Source: Kordia aestuariivivens (lineage in GTDB: Bacteria; Bacteroidota; Bacteroidia; Flavobacteriales; Flavobacteriaceae). Taken from it: DNA of 64,000 nucleotides. Made by a program: the position numbers and the translations under genes. Where the stretch lies: NCBI RefSeq assembly GCF_014397005.1, contig NZ_JACGWS010000018.1, positions 45,055 through 109,054 of the forward strand, read 5' to 3'. Below, piece after piece: positions 36,704 to 45,968 of the stretch (within the stretch, counting starts at the first letter, position 1; each line of letters begins with the position of its first letter). The notes beneath the pieces were generated by a model, which made no database searches, had not been told where the DNA came from, and saw only the letters and a program-made list of their open reading frames with translations.

Positions 36704-37684
36704 TTAAACCCAAACAATATCAATATTATAATTCTCTATTATAATTTTGTTTAAATTATCTCCATTGATAGTGTGATGCATAATAGTTTTTAATTTGTAG
36801 TTCGTTCCAAATAAGACGATGAATCTTCCATTAAATTGATTGTTAGGCTCAAGTTTAAAACCTGTAAGATCTATAATTGGTGTAACAAACTCTCCTTTTT
36901 TTATTATCTCATTATTTCCTAAACCATGTTTTTCTATATGTAGAACTTCCTCTTTAACATTTGGTTTTTCCAAATTACTAAATACCATGATTGAATTGAC
37001 ATCATAATCTTTACTTGAAACGCTAATATTAGAGCAAAATTGAATTTTTTCTATATGTATTCCTTTAATAATATTTTTAGGTGGTAATGGATTAGACTCT
37101 AATGCAACTTCTTCTCCATCTACTGATGAAAATTTATCTTCTTGTAAAAAGTGCTTGATATTTTTGAATGTTGATTGCAAATATTCATTTTCCTTCATAA
37201 ATATTCTAATATCTTTTTTGTTGATATTTTTACCTTTTTCTTTTTTAAGAAAAAAAGCAAACTTTATATCTTCATATTTGTATAAACAAATTCTTATTTC
37301 GCTTTTATTAGCCCATGATTGAACCTCTTTCTCAGTAATAGAACTTAAGTCTCTTAGAAATACCCCTAAGGCTTCAGCTTGTGCAATTGCAGGTTTAGTA
37401 AAACCGCTTGCAGACACACCAATTACCTTATCTGCCCCCAGACTATTTCTTTTTCCATCTAATTGATCAACCCACTCTGAACCTTGTGTCCTATTTCGCA
37501 TTCTGCATTCTATTACAGTTAAACTGTTTCCTTTCCTAACAGTTATATCTACCTGTCTAGTTGTACCCTTGTAATGTGGATTTGGAACCTCTTCATCCCA
37601 AGTCACAATTGATTCTTTATCCGATTCTAAAATTGAGTAAATTCTAGCTACCTGCTTTTCAAATTCATCTGATTTTTTAGTCAT
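36704..37684 (-). CDS. Mrr-like restriction endonuclease-fold protein
   Basis: 326 residues. The first 120 residues show an Mrr/restriction-endonuclease domain: QVDITVRKG with Asp46 and VIECRMR with Glu59, followed by GADKVIGVSASGFTKPAIAQ, the usual helix-strand end. The third catalytic position is Arg61 rather than the common Lys, so activity is uncertain. The C-terminal 200 residues are unrecognised, with beta-rich character. It is divergent from the PHP-SMC ATPase gene (322 bp between starts), and the two could form one defence unit. No methylase is next to it. Confidence 0.78.
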   Translation of the reverse strand: MTKKSDEFEKQVARIYSILESDKESIVTWDEEVPNPHYKGTTRQVDITVRKGNSLTVIECRMRNRTQGSEWVDQLDGKRNSLGADKVIGVSASGFTKPAIAQAEALGVFLRDLSSITEKEVQSWANKSEIRICLYKYEDIKFAFFLKKEKGKNINKKDIRIFMKENEYLQSTFKNIKHFLQEDKFSSVDGEEVALESNPLPPKNIIKGIHIEKIQFCSNISVSSKDYDVNSIMVFSNLEKPNVKEEVLHIEKHGLGNNEIIKKGEFVTPIIDLTGFKLEPNNQFNGRFIVLFGTNYKLKTIMHHTINGDNLNKIIIENYNIDIVWV

Positions 37685-38006
37685 AGTAGTATTATAATAA
37701 CATTTACTAAAATAATTATTTCTCTAACAATTAATTATACGAACAAATTCCGTAAAGACAAGTTCTTCTTATTTGAAAACCGTTACACAATTATAAATTA
37801 CTCAAAAAAATAAAACTAATGATAAAAAATATCAGAGACTGGTACAAAATTTATATTTCAGTTTTTCTTTCATAATAATGATTAATAAAATTACTTTTAC
37901 TTGACTAAATTCTTTCTTATTTTAACATAATACATTAATAATAGTAAAAAATAAAAAATACTATGTTTATATTAGGAGACTGAAACTAAAATGTTAGAAT
38001 TATCAT
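37685..38006. other. AT-rich divergent promoter region
   Basis: 322 bases with no gene, about 80 percent A+T, between two divergent presumed defence genes. Promoters for both must lie here. I see no clear inverted repeat or copy of the shared element motif. Confidence 0.5.
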
Positions 38007-40692
38007 ATGAACGAAAATTATTTTGACCATTTTGAAAATGGAGGTATTTTTTATCGAGCAGATCTTCACATTCATTCACATGGTTTTGAAGACGGCTCTT
38101 TTGATGTAAAAGATCCCAATATGACACCTGAAAACATTGTAGATAAAGCAATTGATTCTGGTCTGTCAATAATTAGTATTACTGATCATAATGAAATTAA
38201 CAATTCTAAAAAAGCAATTGATTATTCAAAAGGTAAAAATATTTTAGTTATTCCTGGTATTGAAATATCAACGACACAAGGACATTTACTGTGCTATTTC
38301 CCTGCTTTCAAGGATTTAAGAAACTTTTATGGAAAATTAGGAATAGCTGAAAATAAAGAAACTTGTAATCAAGGAATAGTCGAATGTTTAACGCTTTCTA
38401 AGTCTTATAATGGGATAGGTATTTTAGCGCACATAGAATTAGAATCATCTGGTTTTGAAAAAGCTATTGGCAAATTTGGACCAATAATGGATAATATTTT
38501 GAACCATGATAATTTATATGGACTTGAAATTGTAAAAATTGAAAACGAAATATTATATACAGATAATGATGATAATTCAGATCGAAAAAATTTAATCTCG
38601 AAGAGAAGAAAGTCTTTAGATTTAGATAAAAATTCTGATCTAGCAAAATTAATGTCTTCAGATGCTCACTCTCTTGAAAAGCTTGGAACTAATGCTGATG
38701 GTGAAAAACGTTTGACCCGCATCAAAATGGATACTCTCACTTTTGAGGGTTTTAAGAATGCTCTAAGTCTCCCAGCCTCTCGCATACGTTTAGAAAAAAT
38801 TATACCAGAATCCGTCCCTCATTTTGTAGGCATTCAATTAGATGATGGCTTGCTCAAAGACCAAGAAATTAAGTTTAGTAGAAATCTAACATGTATAATA
38901 GGTGGTAGAGGAACAGGTAAATCAACCTTGTTAAATTCAATTCAAGAGGCGTCAGGAAACCCATCTAAAGCAGGGGTAGTTGATAGTGATGTTTGGTCCC
39001 AAACAATTAATTTAGTTTATGAAGATGAAACTAAAAAGAGAACTAGGTTTGTTCGAGAGAAAAAATGCGCAATCATTTAATATCACTGATGGTGAAGATG
39101 GAATTTCAAGTATACCGATCGAAGTATGGGGCCAGGGTGCCGTGTCAGACACAATACAGCATAGCGATGAAAACCCTGAAATTCTATTAGAGATTTTAGA
39201 TGATTTTATTGATCTAGAATTTCTAAAAAACGAGGAAGAGAGAATTCGAATTGAACTTATATCTAATAAAAGCAAGGTTGACGAATTAGAGATTAAAGTT
39301 AAACAAATACCTTCCTACGAAAAAATAATTAAAGATAGAGAAGGAAAAATTAAAAGGTTAAAAAAAGATAAGGTTGGAGACTTAGTAAAATATCACGATG
39401 CATTAAATAAGGAAAAAGAATTCAGAGAAAGCTTGATTGAAGATATTAAAAATTTAAAGGATACTTATAAAGATATATTACAAGATACCGATGTGTTTGA
39501 TGCTGTAATAGCATTAGACGATAAAAATATTGAAATTGGAAAAGATGAGTTCACAGAAGTCAAAGATTTAGTCAGTCAAATTGCCATATTCGTGAATGAA
39601 AAGTCAAATGAGCTAAACACAGAACTTGAAGAAAAATTAGATAAATTAAGGGTGCAAATTAGATCCTGGAAAAGCAAAGAGCTTAAAATACAACAAGAAA
39701 TTGACAAGAAAAAAATTGAATTAAAATCTAAAGGCATACCTTTCGATATAGGTGAAATTAATCAACTATCTCGTGACCTTATTGAATATCAAAAAGAACT
39801 TAGTCGCATCCAGAAAGATGAAAAACGCTTGAAAGAAATAAACAAAAGTCATAAACAGCTTATAAAAGAAAGATTTGAATCTAAATCAAAAATTTATTTA
39901 TTAAGAAAGAATTTAGCATCTGAGCTTAACAAAAATTTAAAAGACACCGTAGAAGGTTTTGAGGTTCATGTTAGTTTCAAAGAAGGTAAATTAAGTCCAA
40001 AATTCACAAGTCATCTCAAAAATACTATGGATTATAGAACTGTTAATGTTGGCAAGGCTGACATTATAAGTGAACTGTATAATCCTCAAGAATTTATTGA
40101 AGCTCTTCTAAAAAAGAAAATGGACCGATTAGAGAGGTATGAAACTCAAGGAAGAAAAATTTTCTCAAAATTAGATATTAAAGAACTTATAGATAGTTAC
40201 CTCGTCAATAATAAATTTAAAGAATTAGAAACAATATTATATGAAGATAAACCATCAATAAAAGTCATAAAAAGAATTAAAGGTAGTGATGGTAAAACAA
40301 ACATTATTCGTAAATCTCTAGCTAAATTATCTCTAGGTCAACAGCAATCTATTCTCTTGGCGATACTATTGCATTCAAAAAATAAGTATCCATTGCTCAT
40401 TGACCAGCCTGAAGATAATTTAGACAGTGAATTTATATATAAAACAATTGTTTCAAATCTTAAAAAAATAAAGGAAAAACGTCAGGTGATAATTGTTACT
40501 CACAATGCCAACATAGCTGTTTTAGCGGATGCCGAACTAATTATCCCACTGAAAAGCACAAGTGAAAGATCTATAGTGGTAGATAGAGGCTCTATTGATA
40601 AAAAATCTATTAGAGAACAATCTTGTTCAATTCTTGAGGGAGGAGAAAGAGCGTTCAAAAAACGAAGAGATCTCTACAATCTCAATAAATAG
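38007..40692 (+). pseudogene. PHP-SMC-like ATPase (TrlF-like) interrupted by a frameshift
   Basis: Two overlapping frames together make one protein of about 890 residues. Frame 1 (38007-39080) has a PHP phosphoesterase domain (ADLHIHSHG near 20, ITDHNEI near 60, GIEIS, a late AHIEL) and then the ATPase Walker A GGRGTGKST near 300. Frame 2 (open from 39019 to 40692) continues with long coiled coils and ends with the SMC-type signature LSLGQQQ, Walker B LLIDQPEDNLD and an H-loop. The break is at an A6 run (39060-39065): removing one A joins FVREK to NAQSFNITDG without a gap. TrlF-like PHP-ATPases occur in defence islands. It may be broken, phase-variable, rescued by slippage, or a sequencing error. 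Confidence 0.82.
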
Positions 40693-40792
40693 TTTCATAC
40701 TATTTTTTCAAGTTCAAAATAAATTAACCCTAGTAATATCTACAAGAAGGCTTAACATATTTAAAAAGATATGATAGCCAAAATAGTAACCC

Positions 40793-42544
40793 CTACAAAA
40801 TAGGTTTTCTTTTACAGGTGATTTTTCGAACTTTTAACAACACACCCAGCAAAGTTGGACACCTGATGTCCAAAACACTATTTAAGCCTTTAAATACAAC
40901 GTTATTTTTAGGTTCGAACATTGGATATTCTTGCAAAAGCATATTTCGTCCTTCTAAGAATATTTTGAGCCAATTCTCCTTTAAAATAAGGAGATTTTGC
41001 TCGTCCCACACTAGGTTCGGACTTATTAATTCTAATGCCTTTCTTTTCTCAGAATAGCTACCCTTTTTGATAATTTCATCAAAACGAAAGAGTGTATCCA
41101 AAAGTTCTTCTATCTGCTCATACCAGTTTTCGGTGTACTCACAGCTTGCTTTTTTGTTTGAAATTTGTTGTTCTAATTTTTTCAGATCATCTTGAAATTC
41201 TTCTCTGGTGATCACCTCATCAACAAATAATTCTCGCAGACGTGCTTTTTTGTCTTCCAAAGTATTTAATGCTCTACGCTGAATCTTCGCTAACTTCTTG
41301 TCTTCTTCAATTTCTTGATCGTGCAATTCTTTAAGATGAAGCTTTGCCCACATATAGAACGTTTCTGATATTTTTAATTCTTCTTCAAATAAATTAATGA
41401 GAACGTTATTGATTTTCTGTTCTTCAATACTGCGTGCAGAAAGCCCTCTAGTACGTTTTCGTTTGATGTTGTAATAATAAGTATAGGAAAGGTATTTAGG
41501 ATTCTTCATGTCAGCAATCTTGATACAACAGTTTGGACAGACCTCTTTACTTCGATAGGCAAATTTATTTAGGCAATCGCAAATTACTTGCAGTTTCACA
41601 TCTGCTCCCATGTAGTTTCCTTCCTTCCCGTGGATGAATCCCGAATATGGCGTGAGGTGATTTTGCATATTAGGATGATTTCTTTCCCCTAGAATATTTA
41701 ATGTTTTAAAGTGTTCATCTTCCGTTAGAATTCTTGGTATTTGCTTATCAAGTTGCCGAAAGGTTCTCGCTTGTCCGTATTCATCTTTTGAATAAAAGAA
41801 TCCTGCGTATATAGAATTTTTCAAGATATGTTCAACCACAGAACGTCCAACTAATATTCCACCTTGTCGTTTAGTTTTAGGCGTTGTGAGTTCAAGTACT
41901 GTTCGCGCGTAATCAGTTATGGTACTCAGTGAGTCGTTTCCTTTTAAAAATCTTGTGAATAGCAGTTTTAATTTATCAAATCGTTTCTTGTCTACGATCC
42001 AATCACGATCACCTTTCTCTTTCGTCTTATCATTCAAAAATCCAATGGGTGCTTTTCCGTTTGGTAATCCTTTTTTATACCGCTTTTTGAGTCCACTCTT
42101 TACAAAGACACTTTTATCATCGCTGTCTTTTTTCGACATTGTAAATTCAATTTGAAGCATCATTTTGTCAGTAGGCGTATTGAAGTAGATACGTGAAGGT
42201 GTTCGTATATGATGTAGTTTTCCTCGATCAAGAAGATCAACAATTACTCCGGCATCAATAGCATTTCTTGAAAGTCGATTAGCGTGCCAACATAACCACG
42301 CATTTACTTTTTCTTTTTCAGTAAGAGAGACCAATGAATTGAATCCATCTCTACCCACAGAAAAAGCTGATTGAGATTCTTCAATAGGTGTATCATAAAA
42401 GATCAATTGCTCTTTGTTTTGCAATTCTAAAAAGTCGTCTATCTGCCGATCAATAGACTGTACTTGTTTATCTTCCGACTCTGATGATTTACGAGCATAT
42501 ACGCCGTAAGTAAAATTTTTGGTTTCAATTGGATTCATATTCAT
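40793..42544 (-). CDS. Large serine recombinase 2
   Basis: 583 residues. Catalytic domain with YARKSSESE (Ser near 18) and LCWHANRLSR near 85; recombinase domain with GKAPIGFLND near 170 and IYAGFFYSKDEYG near 250; zinc ribbon (CDCLNKFA, CPNCC near 330-345); then a coiled coil and a helical end. It differs from recombinase 1 throughout. The 3' end contains the palindrome TTGGACA-N5-TGTCCAA (40855-40873), and a 9-bp word from it, GACACCTGA, recurs at 46874-46882, so this enzyme may have inserted its own smaller element here. The leader carries a strong attenuator-like hairpin. Confidence 0.9.
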   Translation of the reverse strand: MNMNPIETKNFTYGVYARKSSESEDKQVQSIDRQIDDFLELQNKEQLIFYDTPIEESQSAFSVGRDGFNSLVSLTEKEKVNAWLCWHANRLSRNAIDAGVIVDLLDRGKLHHIRTPSRIYFNTPTDKMMLQIEFTMSKKDSDDKSVFVKSGLKKRYKKGLPNGKAPIGFLNDKTKEKGDRDWIVDKKRFDKLKLLFTRFLKGNDSLSTITDYARTVLELTTPKTKRQGGILVGRSVVEHILKNSIYAGFFYSKDEYGQARTFRQLDKQIPRILTEDEHFKTLNILGERNHPNMQNHLTPYSGFIHGKEGNYMGADVKLQVICDCLNKFAYRSKEVCPNCCIKIADMKNPKYLSYTYYYNIKRKRTRGLSARSIEEQKINNVLINLFEEELKISETFYMWAKLHLKELHDQEIEEDKKLAKIQRRALNTLEDKKARLRELFVDEVITREEFQDDLKKLEQQISNKKASCEYTENWYEQIEELLDTLFRFDEIIKKGSYSEKRKALELISPNLVWDEQNLLILKENWLKIFLEGRNMLLQEYPMFEPKNNVVFKGLNSVLDIRCPTLLGVLLKVRKITCKRKPIL

Positions 42545-42547
42545 AAT

Positions 42548-42612
42548 AAAAAAGGGATAACAACTACATTCTCTTTTTTTGCTAAATCCAAGAGTGTTGT
42601 TACCCCTTTTTT
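42548..42612 (-). terminator. Attenuator-like hairpin in front of recombinase 2
   Basis: On the minus strand AAAAAAGGGGTAACAAC (42612-42596) pairs with GTTGTTATCCCTTTTTT (42564-42548), 16 of 17 positions, ending in a T6 run only 4 bases before the recombinase start. An inner CTCTT / AAGAG pair extends the stem. Transcripts entering from the small gene upstream would meet an intrinsic terminator just before the recombinase. Confidence 0.65.
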
Positions 42613-42694
42613 ACACACAAGTAATACAACTTCCGTGTTTAAAAAGTATCGAATGTATCGAGGATTTAGCATCTAAAGTATAGCGTAAGAGAAA

Positions 42695-42907
42695 CTATTG
42701 GTCTAGATTAACCTGTCTCTTCTTTTCTCGAATTTGTATTTTTAATTGAATTGAGGTAAGCGTTAACATCATACAACCAATATGATTAATTTCAGCCTCA
42801 CTCAACTTTCCAAGTGCTTCCTTCCCAATGTCCTGTTCTAAAACAACTTTTAGTTCTGACATTGCCTTTTTGGATAATTGTATTGGTGGTGTTGGTAGCT
42901 CATTCAT
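42695..42907 (-). CDS. Small protein co-transcribed with recombinase 2
   Basis: 70 residues, not recognised: MNELPTPPIQLSKKAMSELK, then an acidic helical region and a Lys/Arg-rich end (QIREKKRQVNLDQ). The start is supported by motif b 30 bp upstream; a longer open frame to 43156 overlaps that motif and the divergent gene and is rejected. Small genes in this position often precede serine recombinases in Bacteroidota elements and could act as a directionality factor; that is a guess. Confidence 0.68.
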   Translation of the reverse strand: MNELPTPPIQLSKKAMSELKVVLEQDIGKEALGKLSEAEINHIGCMMLTLTSIQLKIQIREKKRQVNLDQ

Positions 42908-42936
42908 GATGTTATCGTAATAGAAAAAGAATCTTA

Positions 42937-42960
42937 GATATAGATAACCTTTTTTGTAAT
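42937..42960 (-). promoter_or_regulatory. Shared element motif copy b
   Basis: Minus-strand read: TTACAAA, AAAGGT, TATCTATA, TC. It ends 30 bp upstream of the start of the small gene at 42907. Confidence 0.72.
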
Positions 42961-43046
42961 TGAAATAAAAAACTACAATTCGTAAACTTTTAATTACATT
43001 TTGTATATTAATTTCTGAAAGCAAACTTAAAATCAATACTTTTATT

Positions 43047-44429
43047 TTGAAACATAAAAAAATAGCTATTGCGTTATCAATAATATTTCTAACATTAGCA
43101 ACAGTATTCTTACTACGAGAATATATCAGCCTTAGCTCTCCATATATCATATTCATTATAGTTCAAATAATCTTATTAATAATTTATATAATTCCCTATG
43201 ACAAAATTACCTTGCTATCTAAAAATAAACACAAGAAGATAGAAAAATGGGTATTAAGCTCAATAATTGGCGTGATCGTGTTAAGTTGGGTTGGTACATT
43301 TACATACAATCAAATGTTTCCAAGTTCAGATAATGAAATAATTGAAAAATTAGAAACACAAAAAGAATACCTCGAAGAATTAACTATAAATAGTAAGGAT
43401 ATATTAAATCGTATAGATAGCATTTCAAAATCTCAAAATATAGAAATTGAACTACTCAAAAAAGAAAACAAAGCTTTACTTGAGAAATTAAATAGATTGT
43501 CAATCTCAAATACTTACCCAATTTTTCAAGAGAGAATAGAAGTCCTCTTTAAGCAATACAGATATACGGATGCTCGAAAATTACTTGAAAATTTTATAAA
43601 TGAAAATCAATTTCAAGATAGTGAAAACTTATCGAAGCTGCATTATCAAATTTCATTGACTTATTTTGCTGAAAGAAGGTTTAATGAATCAAAAAAATCA
43701 ATTCAAAATGCTTTATCACATAACAATGTAAACTATGAAATTTTAAAACAATATGATCTTATTCTTGAAAAAATAGCTATTGATTTAAATAATAGGTCTA
43801 ATCTAAATAAGAAATTAAAAGATGGTAACATTAAAAATATAATATCTAATGAATTAGACCTAGAAGAAATCATTGTTTCAGCAGACAAAATGAATATCCT
43901 TTATCGTGGTATTGATAACCCAATATCTATATCACTACATGGATTTGAAAAATATGATTTGGAACTAAAAGGAAAAGGTGTATACAAAAAATCTAAAGGT
44001 AAATATACGATAAGACCTCATTCCAGTCTTAAAGATAAAATGCAAGTTATTATTACGGGGAAAAAGAATGGTAAACAAATTACTAGTGTTAGAGAATTTA
44101 GAGTGTTAGACATACCGAAACCTAAAGCTCTAATAGAAGGTAATATAAATTCTAAGATATCTAAAAGTCGGTTATTAAACCCTAAGGTTTCTATAGAACT
44201 ACCTTACTTTCACCTTGATTTAAATCTATATGTTTCATCTTTTAAAATACAGACACCTAATGGTCTAGTTAATGTCAGAGATTCAAAAGTTGAACAAAGT
44301 CACAAACGTAAAATACAAGCTTTAAAAAAAGGGGATCTTATTCAAATCATAGATATAAAAGCAGGAATTATAAATAGTAATCTAATATTAAAGAATGTTG
44401 ATCCTATCATTCTTAGAATTTCTAGTTAG
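43047..44429 (+). CDS. Membrane protein with coiled coil, TPR-like region and GldM-type C-terminal domain
   Basis: 460 residues, start codon TTG. Three membrane helices (about 8-24, 33-50, 71-90), a coiled coil (105-150), a TPR-like helical region (165-250) and a C-terminal region (about 275-455) that reads like the last two domains of GldM: VSADKMNILYRGIDNPISIS, then FRVLDIPKPKALIEGNI, then FHLDLNLYVSSFKIQT and KKGDLIQIIDIKA. GldM is the periplasmic shaft of the T9SS/gliding motor; true GldM has one membrane helix, about 515 residues and sits in gldKLMN. This one is alone in a mobile element, so it is more likely a GldM-domain protein that interacts with, or copies part of, the host motor. 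Function unknown. Confidence 0.75.
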   Translation: MKHKKIAIALSIIFLTLATVFLLREYISLSSPYIIFIIVQIILLIIYIIPYDKITLLSKNKHKKIEKWVLSSIIGVIVLSWVGTFTYNQMFPSSDNEIIEKLETQKEYLEELTINSKDILNRIDSISKSQNIEIELLKKENKALLEKLNRLSISNTYPIFQERIEVLFKQYRYTDARKLLENFINENQFQDSENLSKLHYQISLTYFAERRFNESKKSIQNALSHNNVNYEILKQYDLILEKIAIDLNNRSNLNKKLKDGNIKNIISNELDLEEIIVSADKMNILYRGIDNPISISLHGFEKYDLELKGKGVYKKSKGKYTIRPHSSLKDKMQVIITGKKNGKQITSVREFRVLDIPKPKALIEGNINSKISKSRLLNPKVSIELPYFHLDLNLYVSSFKIQTPNGLVNVRDSKVEQSHKRKIQALKKGDLIQIIDIKAGIINSNLILKNVDPIILRISS

Positions 44430-44441
44430 CTAAACATAAGT

Positions 44442-44464
44442 TACAAATAAGCATATCTATACCA
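44442..44464 (+). promoter_or_regulatory. Shared element motif copy d
   Basis: TTACAAA, TAAGCA, TATCTATA, CC; ends 29 bp upstream of the RepO-like start at 44493. Confidence 0.72.
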
Positions 44465-44492
44465 CTTCCCTGTTCCTTCCTATGATACATAT

Positions 44493-44951
44493 ATGAGTTA
44501 TATATATCGTACGAACGTTCCTAACAATGTCTTTGATATCTATCTCAAAGATTTAGGATATGCAGAACTAAAGGTGCTTTTAGTCGTGATTCGTCAAACC
44601 TATGGTTGGAAAGATACCAGAACAAATAGTTACAAACGTTGGGATTGGATCTCTCAACAGTTTTTTGTTAAAAAAACAGGACTTTCACAACGTGCTGTTT
44701 CCACTGCCATAGCCAAACTGATTAACAAGCAATTAGTTCTGGTTAAAAATGGAAATGGTAAGATGCTGTTAGAAGCTTCAGAACGACAACGAGAAGCAAA
44801 ACTCTACTTCTCTTGCATTCTCGAACCTCAAAGCTGTGAAGCTAAGCACACAAAGTCTGTGAAGAAACTTCACACTACAATAATTAAACATACAAAGATG
44901 TACAGTGAAGAAAGTTCACAAGGTTTGAAGCGGATACAATTCCCGAAATAA
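44493..44951 (+). CDS. RepO-like winged-helix replication protein
   Basis: 152 residues. The order NNVFDIYLKDLGYAELKVLL, VIRQTYGWKD, then KKTGLSQRAVSTAIAKLINK matches the N-terminal winged-helix domain of phage/plasmid replication protein O-type proteins, which bind origin repeats. The C-terminal third is Lys/Ser/Thr-rich and lacks a helicase-loading domain I recognise. It may start replication of the excised circle, or act as a regulator. A good terminator follows, and motif d precedes it. Confidence 0.78.
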   Translation: MSYIYRTNVPNNVFDIYLKDLGYAELKVLLVVIRQTYGWKDTRTNSYKRWDWISQQFFVKKTGLSQRAVSTAIAKLINKQLVLVKNGNGKMLLEASERQREAKLYFSCILEPQSCEAKHTKSVKKLHTTIIKHTKMYSEESSQGLKRIQFPK

Positions 44952-44987
44952 TGTGTAACCATCTATACACACTTCTTCCACACAATT

Positions 44988-45009
44988 TCGCGTGACCGCG
45001 ATTTTTTTT
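44988..45009 (+). terminator. Intrinsic terminator of the RepO-like gene
   Basis: Perfect stem TCGCG / CGCGA with loop TGAC and an eight-T run, 37 bp past the stop codon. Confidence 0.82.
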
Positions 45010-45016
45010 GTAAATA

Positions 45017-45040
45017 TTACAAATAGGTCTATCTATATTG
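45017..45040 (+). promoter_or_regulatory. Shared element motif copy e
   Basis: TTACAAA, TAGGTC, TATCTATA, TTG. It lies 70 bp upstream of the XRE regulator start. A TTTG exactly 19 bases before TATCTATA would suit a -33 element in this copy. Confidence 0.7.
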
Positions 45041-45107
45041 AAACCTCATAACTTTTTAAAATAGGTGAAGCGTTGGATATTAGTTAACCCCATCGCTTTT
45101 CATTTAT

Positions 45108-45458
45108 ATGACAAACGCACTTCATTTATTAAAAAGCTATCGAGAACGAACCGGCATTTCACTCCAAGATATGGCAAGCATGATTGGTGTAGATATTGGA
45201 AACCTTTCAAAAGTTGAACATGGAAAGTTACAGGCAAGTATGACTGTAGTTCTCTCATACCATATTATTCTCAACATACCGATTGAGAAACTCTTTAAGA
45301 ATCACTATCCGAGCATTATCAAAGAATGTTTAAGAGGTGGATTATCAGTTCGTGAAAAACTTATGGAGAATATGAAAACACCCAACATAGATCATCGACT
45401 ACAACTCCTTGATACTATTATTGACCGACTTGTTGAACTAGATAACAATCATGAATAG
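45108..45458 (+). CDS. XRE-family regulator
   Basis: 116 residues. HTH_3 domain at about 5-60 (LLKSYRERTGISLQDMASMI, GVDIGNLSKVEHGKLQAS, then NIPIEKLF), followed by a helical tail that could mediate dimerisation. Its own upstream region has the shared element motif, so it is a candidate regulator of that motif set. It overlaps the next gene by 8 bases, so the two are co-expressed. Confidence 0.86.
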   Translation: MTNALHLLKSYRERTGISLQDMASMIGVDIGNLSKVEHGKLQASMTVVLSYHIILNIPIEKLFKNHYPSIIKECLRGGLSVREKLMENMKTPNIDHRLQLLDTIIDRLVELDNNHE

Positions 45459-45936
45459 TCAGTTAATTGTCACGCTCTATCCCAATGCCTTTGGTATGGG
45501 ATATGTTATATGCGAAACACCCAAGGAACTTATCAATTATGGCGTGGCACGTATTCGTCCACTTACGAAAGATAAGTACATCAAACGATTATATTCGTTT
45601 ATTAAACAGTACCGACCAACGCTGATCATTCTGCGTGATTATGATGATACGGATAACAAGATCAGCAAACGAGTTATTACTACGATTGATGCTTTCAAAG
45701 AAGAAGCTACTAAACTTGATATTCCAGTGTATAGCTATTCACGAAATCAAATCAAGGAAACCTTTAAGCAATTTGGGAATAGTTCAAAGTATGGGATTTC
45801 AAAGACGATTGTGTCGTGGTATCCCGAACTGAAACGTCGTATGCCTGACCTACGAAAGAATACCAAAGCAGAGCATTATCAGATGGGCGTATTTGATGCT
45901 TTTGCACTGATGCTGACGCATCATTATTTGGATTAG
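45451..45936 (+). CDS. RuvC/RNase H-like fold protein, possible resolvase
   Basis: 161 residues. The layout is like RuvC-type nucleases: a first beta hairpin (VTLYPNAFGMGYVICE), a strand ending LIILRDYDD, a helix, then VYSYSRNQIKETFKQFGNSS and a final acidic helix (GVFDAFALML). The usual first Asp of strand 1 is not evident, so it may be a divergent or inactive member. In mobile elements such proteins resolve branched DNA. I am only moderately sure of the fold. A strong terminator follows. Confidence 0.6.
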   Translation: MNSQLIVTLYPNAFGMGYVICETPKELINYGVARIRPLTKDKYIKRLYSFIKQYRPTLIILRDYDDTDNKISKRVITTIDAFKEEATKLDIPVYSYSRNQIKETFKQFGNSSKYGISKTIVSWYPELKRRMPDLRKNTKAEHYQMGVFDAFALMLTHHYLD

Positions 45937-45938
45937 TG

Positions 45939-45963
45939 AAAAAGACACCTTTTGGTGTTTTTT
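45939..45963. terminator. Bidirectional terminator between convergent genes
   Basis: AAAAAGACACC, loop TTTT, GGTGTTTTTT: stem of about 10 bp with A- and T-runs on both sides, placed between genes ending at 45936 and 45969. Confidence 0.8.
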
Positions 45964-45968
45964 CAAAA

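Noticed and set aside
36625..36723. Longer N-terminus for the second TraG-like ATPase
   Set aside because: The extra 33 codons overlap the nuclease gene and the promoter-like motif, and give a hydrophobic stretch unlike the family.
42908..43156. Longer form of the 70-residue protein before recombinase 2
   Set aside because: The added part overlaps motif b and the divergent GldM-domain gene; its sequence is partly the translation of the motif.
43047..44429. The true gldM gene of the host
   Set aside because: It has three membrane helices, a TPR-like insert and no gldK, gldL or gldN neighbours.
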